From Natranaerofaba carboxydovora (GTDB lineage: Bacteria; Bacillota; Natranaerobiia; Natranaerobiales; Natranaerofabaceae): a DNA stretch of 64,000 nucleotides. Below the pieces are notes generated by a model. The model was not told the origin of the DNA. It did no database searches and saw only the letters and a list, made by a program, of their open reading frames with translations. Position 1 is the first letter of the stretch, and each line of letters opens with the position of its first letter. The stretch is taken from positions 1,180,501-1,244,500 of the forward strand of contig NZ_CP054394.1 in the NCBI RefSeq assembly GCF_022539405.1, read 5' to 3'. Positions 1 through 7,648 of the stretch are shown piece after piece. Made by a program: the position numbers and the translations under genes.

Positions 1-129
1 GTAGCTGCTATTGTGATTTATGTAGCACAGTTTATAGTGCCTGCTATGACTGTTAGTATTTTGGGAGCTATTCTAGCTGCTATTGCAGTTGGTATAGCAG
101 ATAGTGTTGTTCCAACCAAATTACGATAG
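1..129 (+). CDS. C-terminal end of a membrane protein (partial)
   Basis: An open frame enters from the left edge and ends at TAG (127-129), giving 42 residues. They are almost all hydrophobic and contain two stretches that look like membrane helices, with a short polar tail ending PTKLR. The start lies outside the window. It is convergent with the RseC-like gene and the two share the terminator at 196-228. The family cannot be recognised from this fragment. Confidence 0.55.
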   Translation, partial: VAAIVIYVAQFIVPAMTVSILGAILAAIAVGIADSVVPTKLR

Positions 130-195
130 AAAACAAAAAATATCATGCAAAAGAACTTTATTGCATTGTTAAAAGGTACAAAATTAAAAGGTACA

Positions 196-228
196 AAATA
201 CCCGGCTTCAACTTTTAACCGGGTATTT
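196..228. terminator. Bidirectional rho-independent terminator
   Basis: Perfect 10-bp arms (196-205 and 219-228, core ATACCCGG/CCGGGTAT) around a 13-nt loop, with A-rich DNA on the left and a T-run on the right. It lies between convergent genes and overlaps the 3' end of the RseC-like gene, so it can serve both. Confidence 0.8.
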
Positions 229-640
229 TTCTTGTGATTTTAGGTTTTAATTTACTGCTATCTTTTGTTTTACGGTCAATAATGTTAATTACAAGAAAAG
301 ATATTGACATAAGAAGAAGACCGCTAATTAGTCCCACTAAATTTTCTGGTAGATTATTAGCATCTGCATAATAATGGCCAATTATTAAACCGATTAATAA
401 AGAGATAACTGGTACTATATAGACTAAAGCTGATACCTTTAATAAAGTTTTTTCTGTTAACTCAATCTGAACAAAGTCCCTAACATTAGCATCTTGATAA
501 TTTTTGGTCCAAATTGTATTATCTTTATTATTATTTGAAGCGCCACATCCTCCACAACCAGAACAGGAAGAATGATCCATAATCTCAACTAAAGCTTCAT
601 TCCCGCTTACCTTTATGACCTTTCCTGTTTTTACAGCCAT
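215..640 (-). CDS. RseC/MucC-family (SoxR-reducing system) membrane protein
   Basis: 141 residues. The N-terminal half carries a Cys-rich motif CSGCGGCG (about residues 26-33), which is the RseC/MucC signature. Two membrane helices follow (about 68-90 and 97-118), then a basic tail. Family members are linked to redox-cluster reduction (RsxC/RnfC systems) and often lie beside rnf genes; no rnf gene is seen here. The ATG at 640 is preferred over an in-frame GTG three codons upstream, because AAGGGA sits 9 nt before the ATG and directly against the GTG. The gene is followed by the terminator at 196-228. Confidence 0.8.
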   Translation of the reverse strand: MAVKTGKVIKVSGNEALVEIMDHSSCSGCGGCGASNNNKDNTIWTKNYQDANVRDFVQIELTEKTLLKVSALVYIVPVISLLIGLIIGHYYADANNLPENLVGLISGLLLMSISFLVINIIDRKTKDSSKLKPKITRKIPG

Positions 641-687
641 AATTAACACTCCCTTAATCGTTAAGAATTAACTACTTAAACAACACA

Positions 688-716
688 TTAACCCACCCCG
701 CCAGGGGGTGGGTTAA
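688..716. terminator. Strong GC-rich hairpin, probable terminator
   Basis: Perfect 12-bp arms (688-699 TTAACCCACCCC; 705-716) around a 5-nt loop, lying just downstream of the coiled-coil gene on the minus strand. There is no good T-run on either side, so it may be an mRNA 3'-end stabiliser rather than a classic intrinsic terminator. Confidence 0.55.
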
Positions 717-755
717 TTATATCATTGATATTTAACATAAGTCAATAGTTCGTCA

Positions 756-1640
756 TCACACGTTCTTTCGTTTATTTTCGTCTTTAAGCTTGGAAATTTC
801 GTTTTCGTATTTTTTGTTTAGTTTGTGTAATTCTTCTCTATAATAATTAACCTGGTTAGTAAGCTCTTCTACTTTTTCAAGCTTTTCATTTTTTATGTTT
901 GTTAACTCTTCTTCATGTCTTTTTTTTAGTTCAAATATTTCCTTCTCTTTTTGAAATTCCATTTTTTCCTTGGTTTTTTCAAGTTCAGTTTCATGTGAAT
1001 TTTTCAATTTTTTTAGCTCATTTTTGGCTGCTTCTAATTCTGATTTTAGCTCATTCTTTTTATCAGATGCTTGTAAATAATTTTCTTTGTATGGTTTTAG
1101 TTCATCTATATCTTTTTGAAGTTCATCATTTTTTTTCTTAAGTAACTCTATATGTTCGGCGTTATTTTTTTGAGCTTCCCTAAGATCTTTATTTGTTGCT
1201 TTTATTTCTTCAGCTTCTTCTTTTAGTTGTTCTAGATTATTTTCTGCTTCTTTTTTGGCTTCGTAAGCCATCTTTAATTCTTCTTTTAACACGTCAACTT
1301 CTTTTTGTCTTTTTGCTTCAAGTTCTTTTTTCTCTTTATCAAGTTTTGAAATAGCTGTTTCTTTTTCATTTCTAACGTCCTGTAATGACTTAGCAAGTTC
1401 AGTAAAGCTCTCAACAATTCTGTTAGCATGATAGTTAACTTGCGTTAACTGTTCATTAGATAGTTCAGTACCTTCCTCTTGTAATCTTTTTTCTTCATAT
1501 GTATTAATAATCTTTTCAAAAAGTTCTTTATGGGACAAATTTGTTTTATTAGCTAATTCTTCAAACTTTTTCTTGACTTCCTCGCTTCCCCTTATACCTA
1601 TCGTTTTGGATTTTTGTTCATGACTCTGACTGTTATCCAT
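756..1640 (-). CDS. Ribbon-helix-helix-like DNA-binding N-terminus fused to a long coiled coil
   Basis: 294 residues. Residues about 12-50 read as a short beta strand (KTIGIRG) followed by two helices (SEEVKKKFEELANKT, HKELFEKIINTYEEK), the layout of a ribbon-helix-helix domain. From about 80 to the end the protein is an almost uninterrupted E/K/L-rich coiled coil with no membrane segment. This architecture recalls KfrA-type plasmid proteins (DNA-binding head, coiled-coil tail), though that is a resemblance of layout only. AAAGGAG precedes the ATG. The promoter region holds repeated GTTAAC/GATAAC boxes, suggesting autoregulation. Function unknown; a nucleoid-associated or partition role is possible. 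Confidence 0.65.
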   Translation of the reverse strand: MDNSQSHEQKSKTIGIRGSEEVKKKFEELANKTNLSHKELFEKIINTYEEKRLQEEGTELSNEQLTQVNYHANRIVESFTELAKSLQDVRNEKETAISKLDKEKKELEAKRQKEVDVLKEELKMAYEAKKEAENNLEQLKEEAEEIKATNKDLREAQKNNAEHIELLKKKNDELQKDIDELKPYKENYLQASDKKNELKSELEAAKNELKKLKNSHETELEKTKEKMEFQKEKEIFELKKRHEEELTNIKNEKLEKVEELTNQVNYYREELHKLNKKYENEISKLKDENKRKNV

Positions 1641-1664
1641 AACGACCAGCTCCTTTTGCTGATA

Positions 1665-1701
1665 TGTTAACTTATGTTAACAAGATAACACATGGATAAC
1701 A
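1665..1701. promoter_or_regulatory. Operator-like array upstream of the RHH-coiled-coil gene
   Basis: Four related boxes read on the plus strand: GTTAACT (1666-1672), GTTAACA (1676-1682), GATAACA (1684-1690) and GATAACA (1695-1701), spaced 8-11 bp, about one helical turn. TGTTAACA is itself palindromic. On the minus strand they overlap a possible promoter (TTGAAA, 17 bp, TATCTT). Such arrays are typical operators for ribbon-helix-helix proteins. Confidence 0.5.
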
Positions 1702-1738
1702 ATATTTCAATGATCAAAAAAAAGAAATCAATAATAAA

Positions 1739-1784
1739 AGAGCCAAAATCCAGTATAAAACAATTATTTTCTGGATTTGGCTCT
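1739..1784. terminator. Bidirectional terminator
   Basis: Arms 1739-1753 and 1771-1784 pair over 14 bp with one bulged A. T-rich tails occur on both strands. It follows the carboxyltransferase gene on the minus strand. Confidence 0.75.
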
Positions 1785-1789
1785 TTTTC

Positions 1790-3217
1790 TTATTCATTTC
1801 CTTTAGATGTTAACTCCTGATATATTTCGTCTTGTGCTTTTTCCAATTCACCGTTTTGTTTTAGTGTAAGTACATCTTTAGTACTTTGAGGGAACAGTGC
1901 GTAAGAGATAATATCTTCTTCTGTAATTTCTAAGTTATTACTGTCATTGAAAATTTCTTTTAGCTCTGCTTCGGCTTTTTCAAACTCATTACCTTCTATA
2001 TAATCTGCTGGTCTTCCCTCTATTTTATCGTTAGGATCGTCTAATACCATTCTTTCTAACTTCGCATCAATTGAAGTTGGAGGTTTTCCATATTCACCTC
2101 TAACGTAGGCTTTTACTTCTCTTGGAATCATTTGATATCTTTGCTCGCATAATACATTTATTACTGCTTGTGCTCCAACTATTTGACTTGTTGGTGTAAC
2201 AAGGGGTGGATAACCCAGTTCTTCTCTTACTTTTGGTATTTCTGCAAGTACCTCTGATAGTTTATCTTCGGCTTTAGACTGCTGAAGCTGTGTTATTAGA
2301 TTGGAAATCATTCCTCCTGGAACCTGATGTTCAAAGATTTGCATATCACGAATCCTAGTAACACCTCTATCCATACCTCTTTCTTTACGTCTTTCCTCAA
2401 AGTAAGTTGCTATGTCGAATATATTACTAAAGTCTAATCCTGTATCATACGGTGTATTCCAGAATATTTTTACTAGTGTTTCTACTGGTGGCTGAGATGC
2501 TCCAAAAGCTAGAGGCAATGAAGCGGTATTTATAATATCTGCCCCTGCTTCAACACCTTTTATATATGTTGATATTGCTAAACCTCCGATATAATGGCAG
2601 TGTAATTCTACCGGTAGATCAACTTTGCTCTTTATTTTGCTTACTAGTTCTGATGCTGTAAATGGGCCAAGTAATCCAGCCATATCTTTGATACATATAG
2701 AATTAACACCCATTTCAGCGTATCTAATACCTATATTAACTAAATCATCTATGTCATGTACTGGACTTTTTGTAAAAACTATTGCCCCTTGTGCGTGTTT
2801 TCCTTCGTTTTTTACACATTCTATTGCTTTTTCCACATTTCTTAAATCATTTAAAGCATCAAAGACTCTAAATTTATCAATACCGTTAACTGCTGCCTTG
2901 TGAATGAATCTTTCTACCATTTCATCACTATAATGTTTATAGCCTACTAAGTTCTGCCCCCTTACAAGCATCTGAAGAGGTGTTTTCTTAAAAAGTTTTT
3001 TTAAGGTCCTTAATCTTTCCCAGGGGTCCTCTCTTAGGTATCTAAGACATGTGTCAAAAGTAGCTCCTCCCCAAACTTCAAGAGCATGATAGCCAATGTC
3101 ATCAATTTCTTCGGCTATGGGTTCAATGTCTTTAATACTCATTCTTGTTGCCCATAAACTCTGGTGACCATCTCTCATAGTAGTATCTGTAATTAAAACT
3201 TTTCTTTTATCAACCAT
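1790..3217 (-). CDS. Carboxyltransferase subunit (pyruvate carboxylase subunit B / oxaloacetate decarboxylase alpha), no biotin domain
   Basis: 475 residues, with an HMGL-like TIM barrel followed by the conserved carboxylase region. Visible motifs are DTTMRDGHQS near residue 12, the metal-binding HCH (LHCHYIGG), and CIKDMAG with the candidate carbamylated lysine. The usual C-terminal biotinyl domain with its AMKM motif is absent, so the biotin carrier must be a separate protein not seen here. The enzyme transfers carboxylate between biotin and pyruvate/oxaloacetate. It is a single-gene unit with its own promoter (3314-3342) and terminator; GGAGAGGAGG precedes the ATG. Whether it works in anaplerosis or in a Na+-pumping decarboxylase cannot be told. 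Confidence 0.88.
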   Translation of the reverse strand: MVDKRKVLITDTTMRDGHQSLWATRMSIKDIEPIAEEIDDIGYHALEVWGGATFDTCLRYLREDPWERLRTLKKLFKKTPLQMLVRGQNLVGYKHYSDEMVERFIHKAAVNGIDKFRVFDALNDLRNVEKAIECVKNEGKHAQGAIVFTKSPVHDIDDLVNIGIRYAEMGVNSICIKDMAGLLGPFTASELVSKIKSKVDLPVELHCHYIGGLAISTYIKGVEAGADIINTASLPLAFGASQPPVETLVKIFWNTPYDTGLDFSNIFDIATYFEERRKERGMDRGVTRIRDMQIFEHQVPGGMISNLITQLQQSKAEDKLSEVLAEIPKVREELGYPPLVTPTSQIVGAQAVINVLCEQRYQMIPREVKAYVRGEYGKPPTSIDAKLERMVLDDPNDKIEGRPADYIEGNEFEKAEAELKEIFNDSNNLEITEEDIISYALFPQSTKDVLTLKQNGELEKAQDEIYQELTSKGNE

Positions 3218-3313
3218 GTGTAATCTTAGTACCTCCTCTCCTATTAAAGTTTGTAGAATTTTATTTTTAGAATATGGTATTATAGATGGAACTTTTTTGA
3301 TACTCTATATATC

Positions 3314-3342
3314 ATTAAATATTATTATACCACAAGTGTCAA
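3314..3342 (-). promoter_or_regulatory. Candidate sigma-A promoter for the carboxyltransferase gene
   Basis: On the minus strand TTGACA (3342-3337), a 17-bp spacer, then TTTAAT (3319-3314), about 100 bp upstream of the start codon. Confidence 0.45.
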
Positions 3343-3392
3343 CACTAATAATACTAATAATAAGAATTGATAACAATATTAATAAATAAAAT

Positions 3393-3434
3393 AGGAGCTG
3401 CTCAAAAGTTTTGATAACTTTTAGAACAGCCCCT
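3393..3434. terminator. Terminator of the TM-helix-repeat gene
   Basis: Imperfect 18-19-bp arms (3393-3410 and 3416-3434, core AGGAGCTG/CAGCCCCT with mismatches), 5-nt loop, and a T-rich minus-strand tail. It lies 34 bp after the stop of the minus-strand gene that ends at 3468. Confidence 0.65.
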
Positions 3435-3467
3435 GATTTTAAAGATCTAAATCAAATATGGATTTTA

Positions 3468-4994
3468 TTAACCCTGATTTTGATCTTTGTCTTGTTTAAA
3501 TTTCTGTACTATCTCATCAAGCTCTCTGGCAGCTATGTCTTTGCCTCCAATTCCGAAGGCAATTATTGCAGTGATTGCTATTGCTCCAAGTGTAAGACCA
3601 AAAGCTAATACAATTATTTCATTAGCAAGCCCCATTCTCTGCAGTGCCATAGAGCCACCTAAAACTAAAATTGAATATTTTGCTAAACTTGCTAGAAAGC
3701 CTTTGTGTGGAGTCTGTGTTACTTTTACAGTATCATAAGCAAGATTTCCAAGGTACAACGCTATTCCGAAGATTATAATCCCGATAATTATTTGTGAGAT
3801 GAAAACTAACAGCTGACTAACCAAACTGGCAAATAAAGCAAAGCCTAAAAGCTCGGCTGCTTCAATACTGGCAAACAGCATAATTATTACAAAAGCAATA
3901 TAGCTAACTGCTTCAGAAGGTGTCCAGCTGCCCTCACCAGGTTCTTTTCCTATGCCAAGTTTTGCAAGTATATTATTGAATCCTGCGGCGTTTAGTAAGT
4001 TTGTTATTAGTCCTTTTACTACTAGACCTACCGCATACGCTATTCCTACAACTAGAACGGCTGCAAAAATGGCCGGTAATGCTTCAAGTATTAAGTTTAG
4101 CATATTGCTTGCCGGTGCTGTGATAGCTTCTAAAGCTAGAGCATTAAGGGCTGATATGATGGCTACAATATATACTAGAGCATAAACTATAATTCCAACC
4201 AGGGTTGATATACTTTGGTTACCTATTGCTTTGTCAATACCAATATTTTCACTAGCTTTATCTACTCCTACAGTAGTTAGTAAACCTTCAACTAATTGTC
4301 TTAAAATTTTGGCTACAAACCAACCAACAATAAGAATTAAACCTGCTGCTAGAATATTAGGTACAAAATCTAATGCTTTTGTAGTCATTTGCTGTACTGG
4401 CTGCAAAATACCTTCCAATTGTAATGCTGTTAAAATTGCTGGAATGAATAACAAAATGACTATCCAGTAAGTCACCTTACTAATTAATTGACTTAACGAG
4501 AACTTTTGGCCTTCTTCTACTTTTTCTCCAAAACGATCATCTACATTTGCTTTTACAAGGACTTTTAGAACTACTAATTTAAAGATTGTTGCTAAAATCC
4601 ATGCTAAGAATAATAATGCAAGACCGCCAACAAGTAGTGGAAGATAATTAAATACTTGTGAAAGCAGATTTGTAAAAGGTTCTGCAACAACTGTTAACTC
4701 TAACTGCTGGAAAAATGCAATGAGAACAAAAAACATTACAATATAAAATGCAACCTTTGATATCCACCTATCCAAATTTAAAGCTTGTAGTTTTTCCTTG
4801 TGTTCTTCTTCATCTTCTGTTCCAGTTGCTGATAGATTGACTAAAAAATCTCTTAGTTTAGTTTTTCTGATTGCACCCCCAACTCCTGAAGATACAATTA
4901 ATGCTACAATCCAACCGATTACAAGTATGGCTACTGCTATTGCAATGTTAACTACACTAACTGTAATGAGTTCCCCGAGATGATAATCAAACAT
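3468..4994 (-). CDS. Conserved TM-helix-repeat protein (MscS-related channel-like)
   Basis: 508 residues, very hydrophobic, with about ten or more predicted membrane helices. The repeated units (for example LILIVGWFVAKILRQLVEGLL and LVVGIAYAVGLVVKGLITNLL) match the conserved TM-helix family often annotated as a mechanosensitive ion channel protein. Each repeat is a glycine-rich helix followed by an amphipathic basic segment. No cytosolic MscS beta domain is visible, so channel gating is not assured. A charged loop (TGTEDEEEHKEK) lies near residue 58. GAAAGGAGGG precedes the ATG. Transcribed alone. Confidence 0.75.
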   Translation of the reverse strand: MFDYHLGELITVSVVNIAIAVAILVIGWIVALIVSSGVGGAIRKTKLRDFLVNLSATGTEDEEEHKEKLQALNLDRWISKVAFYIVMFFVLIAFFQQLELTVVAEPFTNLLSQVFNYLPLLVGGLALLFLAWILATIFKLVVLKVLVKANVDDRFGEKVEEGQKFSLSQLISKVTYWIVILLFIPAILTALQLEGILQPVQQMTTKALDFVPNILAAGLILIVGWFVAKILRQLVEGLLTTVGVDKASENIGIDKAIGNQSISTLVGIIVYALVYIVAIISALNALALEAITAPASNMLNLILEALPAIFAAVLVVGIAYAVGLVVKGLITNLLNAAGFNNILAKLGIGKEPGEGSWTPSEAVSYIAFVIIMLFASIEAAELLGFALFASLVSQLLVFISQIIIGIIIFGIALYLGNLAYDTVKVTQTPHKGFLASLAKYSILVLGGSMALQRMGLANEIIVLAFGLTLGAIAITAIIAFGIGGKDIAARELDEIVQKFKQDKDQNQG

Positions 4995-5315
4995 AAATAA
5001 TTCCCTCCTTTCAAAGATGAGAAAACACAGGCTGTAATTTTTCCTGTGTTTAAATGGTTAGTAATACCTCTACTACTACATTATTCAACATAAACCAAAA
5101 AAAACCTTTGAAGATGCAGTTTTTTTTTGGTGTAGTGAAATTAATTGAGTTAGACTAAACTTTATTTTTTTTAAAATAATAATATTTGCGAAGCCTTGAG
5201 GAATTATAAAGATAACAGAATGTAATTTGTGAAATCTAAAACTGTTTAAAAGAAGAGTTATAAGATGAGCTGTTGACAACAAACCTTATAAAATATATAA
5301 TGTTATTTGCAGCGT
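4995..5315. other. Non-coding interval before tRNA-Trp
   Basis: No convincing gene. It holds a hairpin (arms 5023-5031 and 5043-5051, AAACACAGG/CCTGTGTTT) in the 5' leader of the channel gene, and the tRNA-Trp promoter at 5273-5301. A 65-codon minus-strand frame at 5085-5282 has no ribosome binding site and runs into that promoter. Confidence 0.6.
5273..5301 (+). promoter_or_regulatory. Consensus promoter of tRNA-Trp
   Basis: TTGACA (5273-5278), a 17-bp spacer, and TATAAT (5296-5301), ending 14 bp before the tRNA. A perfect vegetative promoter. Confidence 0.85.
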
Positions 5316-5391
5316 AGGGGAGTAACTCAACTGGCAGAGTGCTGGACTCCAAATCCAGTGGTTGCGGGTTCAAATCCTGTCTCCCCTGCCA
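5316..5391 (+). tRNA. tRNA-Trp (anticodon CCA)
   Basis: The 7-bp acceptor stem (AGGGGAG/CTCCCCT), anticodon stem CTGGA/TCCAG with loop anticodon CCA (5349-5351), T-arm GGTTCAAATCC and an encoded 3' CCA are all present. Confidence 0.97.
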
Positions 5392-5431
5392 TTTACTTAC
5401 GAAAACAGTATCCGGTTTTAATAAAAAAACA

Positions 5432-5452
5432 CACTCCCGATTAGTGGGAGTG
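5432..5452. terminator. Bidirectional terminator between tRNA-Trp and deoC
   Basis: CACTCCC (5432-5438) pairs with GGGAGTG (5446-5452). An A-run lies to the left and CTTTTT to the right, so it can end the plus-strand tRNA transcript and the minus-strand salvage operon. Confidence 0.8.
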
Positions 5453-5456
5453 CTTT

Positions 5457-6119
5457 TTAATGCCTGTTTTTAATTATTTCAACACTTTTACTCGCGCCTA
5501 TTCTACTAGCTCCGGCTTTTATAAGTTCTAGAGCTTGTTCATAGGTTCTAATCTTCCCCGAGGCTTTAACCTTCATTTTGTTGCCGCCAATTCTATGAAG
5601 TAGTGATATATCATCTACTGTTGCCTGACCTGGACCAAAGCCAGTACATGTTTTTATATAATCTGCTCCTGCTTTAAGACAGCTTTCTGCTGTTTTTTCT
5701 TTCTCTTCATCTGTTAGGTATCCAGTTTCAATAATTACTTTTAATAAACCATTATGAGAAGAAACTGTGTTATATATTTCTTCAATTTCGTGCTTTATTT
5801 TGTCCCACTTATGATCTTTGATCTGCCCAATATTAGCAACCACATCTATTTCATGTGCACCATCTTCTAAAGCTTGTCTTGTCTCTTCTAGTTTTATCTT
5901 AGTTTTGCTTGAACCGAGTGGGAATCCTATTACCGATATGGTTTTGACACTTGTGTTTTCTAGCTGTTTTGCTGTCTCTTCAACATAAAAGGGGTTTATA
6001 CAAACCCCTTTAAAACCATGTTCTATAGCTTCATTACATACATTTTTTATGTCTTCAATTTTACTATCAGGGCTTAATATTGTGTGATCAATATATTTAA
6101 CCAGTTCTTTATTATCCAA
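5457..6119 (-). CDS. deoC: Deoxyribose-phosphate aldolase
   Basis: 220 residues, full length for DeoC. It cleaves 2-deoxyribose 5-phosphate to acetaldehyde and glyceraldehyde 3-phosphate. The Schiff-base lysine lies in YIKTCTGF (K156), the assisting lysine in VKASG (K185), and the catalytic Asp in HEIDVV (D92). The usual SGGIR motif reads SGKIR here, a small deviation. The start is TTG with GGAGGGG 5 nt upstream. It is the last gene of the salvage run mtnA, aldolase, surE, deoC and begins 16 bp after surE ends, which places it in nucleoside or deoxypentose disposal. Confidence 0.93.
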   Translation of the reverse strand: MDNKELVKYIDHTILSPDSKIEDIKNVCNEAIEHGFKGVCINPFYVEETAKQLENTSVKTISVIGFPLGSSKTKIKLEETRQALEDGAHEIDVVANIGQIKDHKWDKIKHEIEEIYNTVSSHNGLLKVIIETGYLTDEEKEKTAESCLKAGADYIKTCTGFGPGQATVDDISLLHRIGGNKMKVKASGKIRTYEQALELIKAGASRIGASKSVEIIKNRH

Positions 6120-6135
6120 AATTTCCCCTCCAGTT

Positions 6136-6912
6136 TTAAAAAATTTCTCCTCTTAATTTTTCTAAAAGGTCATAATTGGTTATATCATATTTGATCGGTG
6201 TAACAGAAACTTTATTTTCTGAAACACAGGTAACATCGGCATTTTTTTCACTAGTATCATCAACGATGTCTCCTGCCATCCAGTAATATTCCCTGCCCCT
6301 TGGATCTATCCTCTTTTCAAAAGCATCTTCATACCTTCTAACCCCCAGGTGAGTGATTTCCATGCCGTTTATTTTTTCTTCGGGCAGGTTAGGAACATTA
6401 ATATTTAATAGTATTTTTTTCAAAGTTTCATTAGATAGTGAGCCATCATGTAGCTTTTTGGCAATGTAAACAGCATAATCAGTTGCCAGAGTATAATCCT
6501 TTACATCAAAATCTACCACTGAGACTGCTAAAGACGGATAACCTAGGATCAACCCTTCCATTGCTCCAGAGACTGTACCTGAATACAAAACATCGGTACC
6601 TAGATTTGCACCTCTGTTAACACCCGAAATTACTAGGTCTGGCTCTTCGCCGTTAATTAATGCCTGCAGACCTAACTTGACACAGTCTGAAGGTGTTCCA
6701 TTTATTGAATAAACCTTTCCCTTGATATCTCCTTCAAGCTCACTTACTCTTCTTGCTCTTAAAGGCTTATGCATAGTTATGGCATGTCCTGTTGCGCTTT
6801 TTTCTCGTTCAGGTGCTACAACTATTACTTCTGCTTCTTTGCTAAATCTTCTGGCCAAAGCCAAAATGCCCGGTGCTTGTACGCCATCATCATTAGTGAT
6901 AAGTACTTTCAT
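6136..6912 (-). CDS. surE: 5'/3'-nucleotidase SurE
   Basis: 258 residues. The N-terminal metal-binding NDDG (7-10), the SGVNRGANLGTDVLYSGTV block and TPSDCVKLG are all intact SurE motifs. The enzyme dephosphorylates nucleoside 5'- and 3'-monophosphates. AAAGGAG lies before the ATG. It sits between an aldolase/mtnA pair and deoC, consistent with feeding nucleosides into sugar-phosphate salvage. Confidence 0.95.
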   Translation of the reverse strand: MKVLITNDDGVQAPGILALARRFSKEAEVIVVAPEREKSATGHAITMHKPLRARRVSELEGDIKGKVYSINGTPSDCVKLGLQALINGEEPDLVISGVNRGANLGTDVLYSGTVSGAMEGLILGYPSLAVSVVDFDVKDYTLATDYAVYIAKKLHDGSLSNETLKKILLNINVPNLPEEKINGMEITHLGVRRYEDAFEKRIDPRGREYYWMAGDIVDDTSEKNADVTCVSENKVSVTPIKYDITNYDLLEKLRGEIF

Positions 6913-6954
6913 ATAATTATGCTCCTTTCTATTTTTTATAAATTGACTGATTGG

Positions 6955-7608
6955 TTATTTGGTTGTCTGACCATAATTATTATACATTTCTTTTAATTTT
7001 TTTATCTCAGCCTCAGGTAAAGGATTGGGTTTGCCGATCATGTTACTAAATATATAAGTTTTCGCACATCTTTCAACTAAAACACTTGCTTTTAAAGCTT
7101 CACTCAAGGAACTGCCTACGGTAACTACACCGTGATTTGGCAGTAGGACTGCATTAGAATTGCCCATAGCTTTTACTGTGTTTAGTGCAAGTTCTTTGGT
7201 TCCTGGAAGAGCATAATCAGCTATTTTTACTGCTCCTTTTACTACTTGGACCATATCTTCGACTATTGCAGGAATCTCCTGATATGCTACCGCAAAAGCT
7301 GTCGCGTAAGTACTATGAGTATGAATCACGGCTTCTATATCATCCCTTGATTTATAGAGTTCTTGATGAAGTTGGTATTCAACAGATGGTTTTCTGTTTC
7401 CCCGGGTAATATTTCCTTCTAGGTCCAACAAGACAAGGTCTTTTGTAGTAGTTGTTAAATAGTCCATTCCGCTTGGAGTGATAATAAACCCATTTTCTAA
7501 TTTACTGCTGATATTTCCCCAGGTTGAGTAAACTAGCTCCTGGTTAACCATCTCTTTACATGTATATATAATTTCTTCTTTGATTTTAGGATACTTAGAT
7601 GATGTCAC
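6955..7608 (-). CDS. Class II aldolase (fuculose-1-phosphate / 5-deoxyribulose-1-phosphate aldolase type)
   Basis: 217 residues, whole family length. The zinc ligands are H96 and H98 (VIHTHST) and H159 (LPNHGVV); the catalytic acid is E77 (KPSVEYQLHQELY). It lies 40 bp downstream of mtnA on the same strand. In the known DHAP shunt, MtnA makes 5-(methylthio)ribulose 1-phosphate or 5-deoxyribulose 1-phosphate, and an aldolase of this family splits it to DHAP and an aldehyde. That role is inferred from context. MtnB dehydratase belongs to the same superfamily and is the main alternative, but no mtnW/mtnX/mtnD genes are nearby. Start GTG with GAGGGG 7 nt upstream. Confidence 0.82.
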   Translation of the reverse strand: MTSSKYPKIKEEIIYTCKEMVNQELVYSTWGNISSKLENGFIITPSGMDYLTTTTKDLVLLDLEGNITRGNRKPSVEYQLHQELYKSRDDIEAVIHTHSTYATAFAVAYQEIPAIVEDMVQVVKGAVKIADYALPGTKELALNTVKAMGNSNAVLLPNHGVVTVGSSLSEALKASVLVERCAKTYIFSNMIGKPNPLPEAEIKKLKEMYNNYGQTTK

Positions 7609-7648
7609 TTCTCTCTTCCCCTCTATTCTTAATTTCTTTTCCGATAAT

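Noticed and set aside
899-1141. 80-codon plus-strand frame inside the coiled-coil gene
   Set aside because: It is the Phe/Leu-rich antisense of a Glu/Lys-rich coiled coil and has no binding site.
5085-5282. 65-codon minus-strand frame before tRNA-Trp
   Set aside because: No ribosome binding site, AT-rich composition, and it overlaps the perfect tRNA-Trp promoter.
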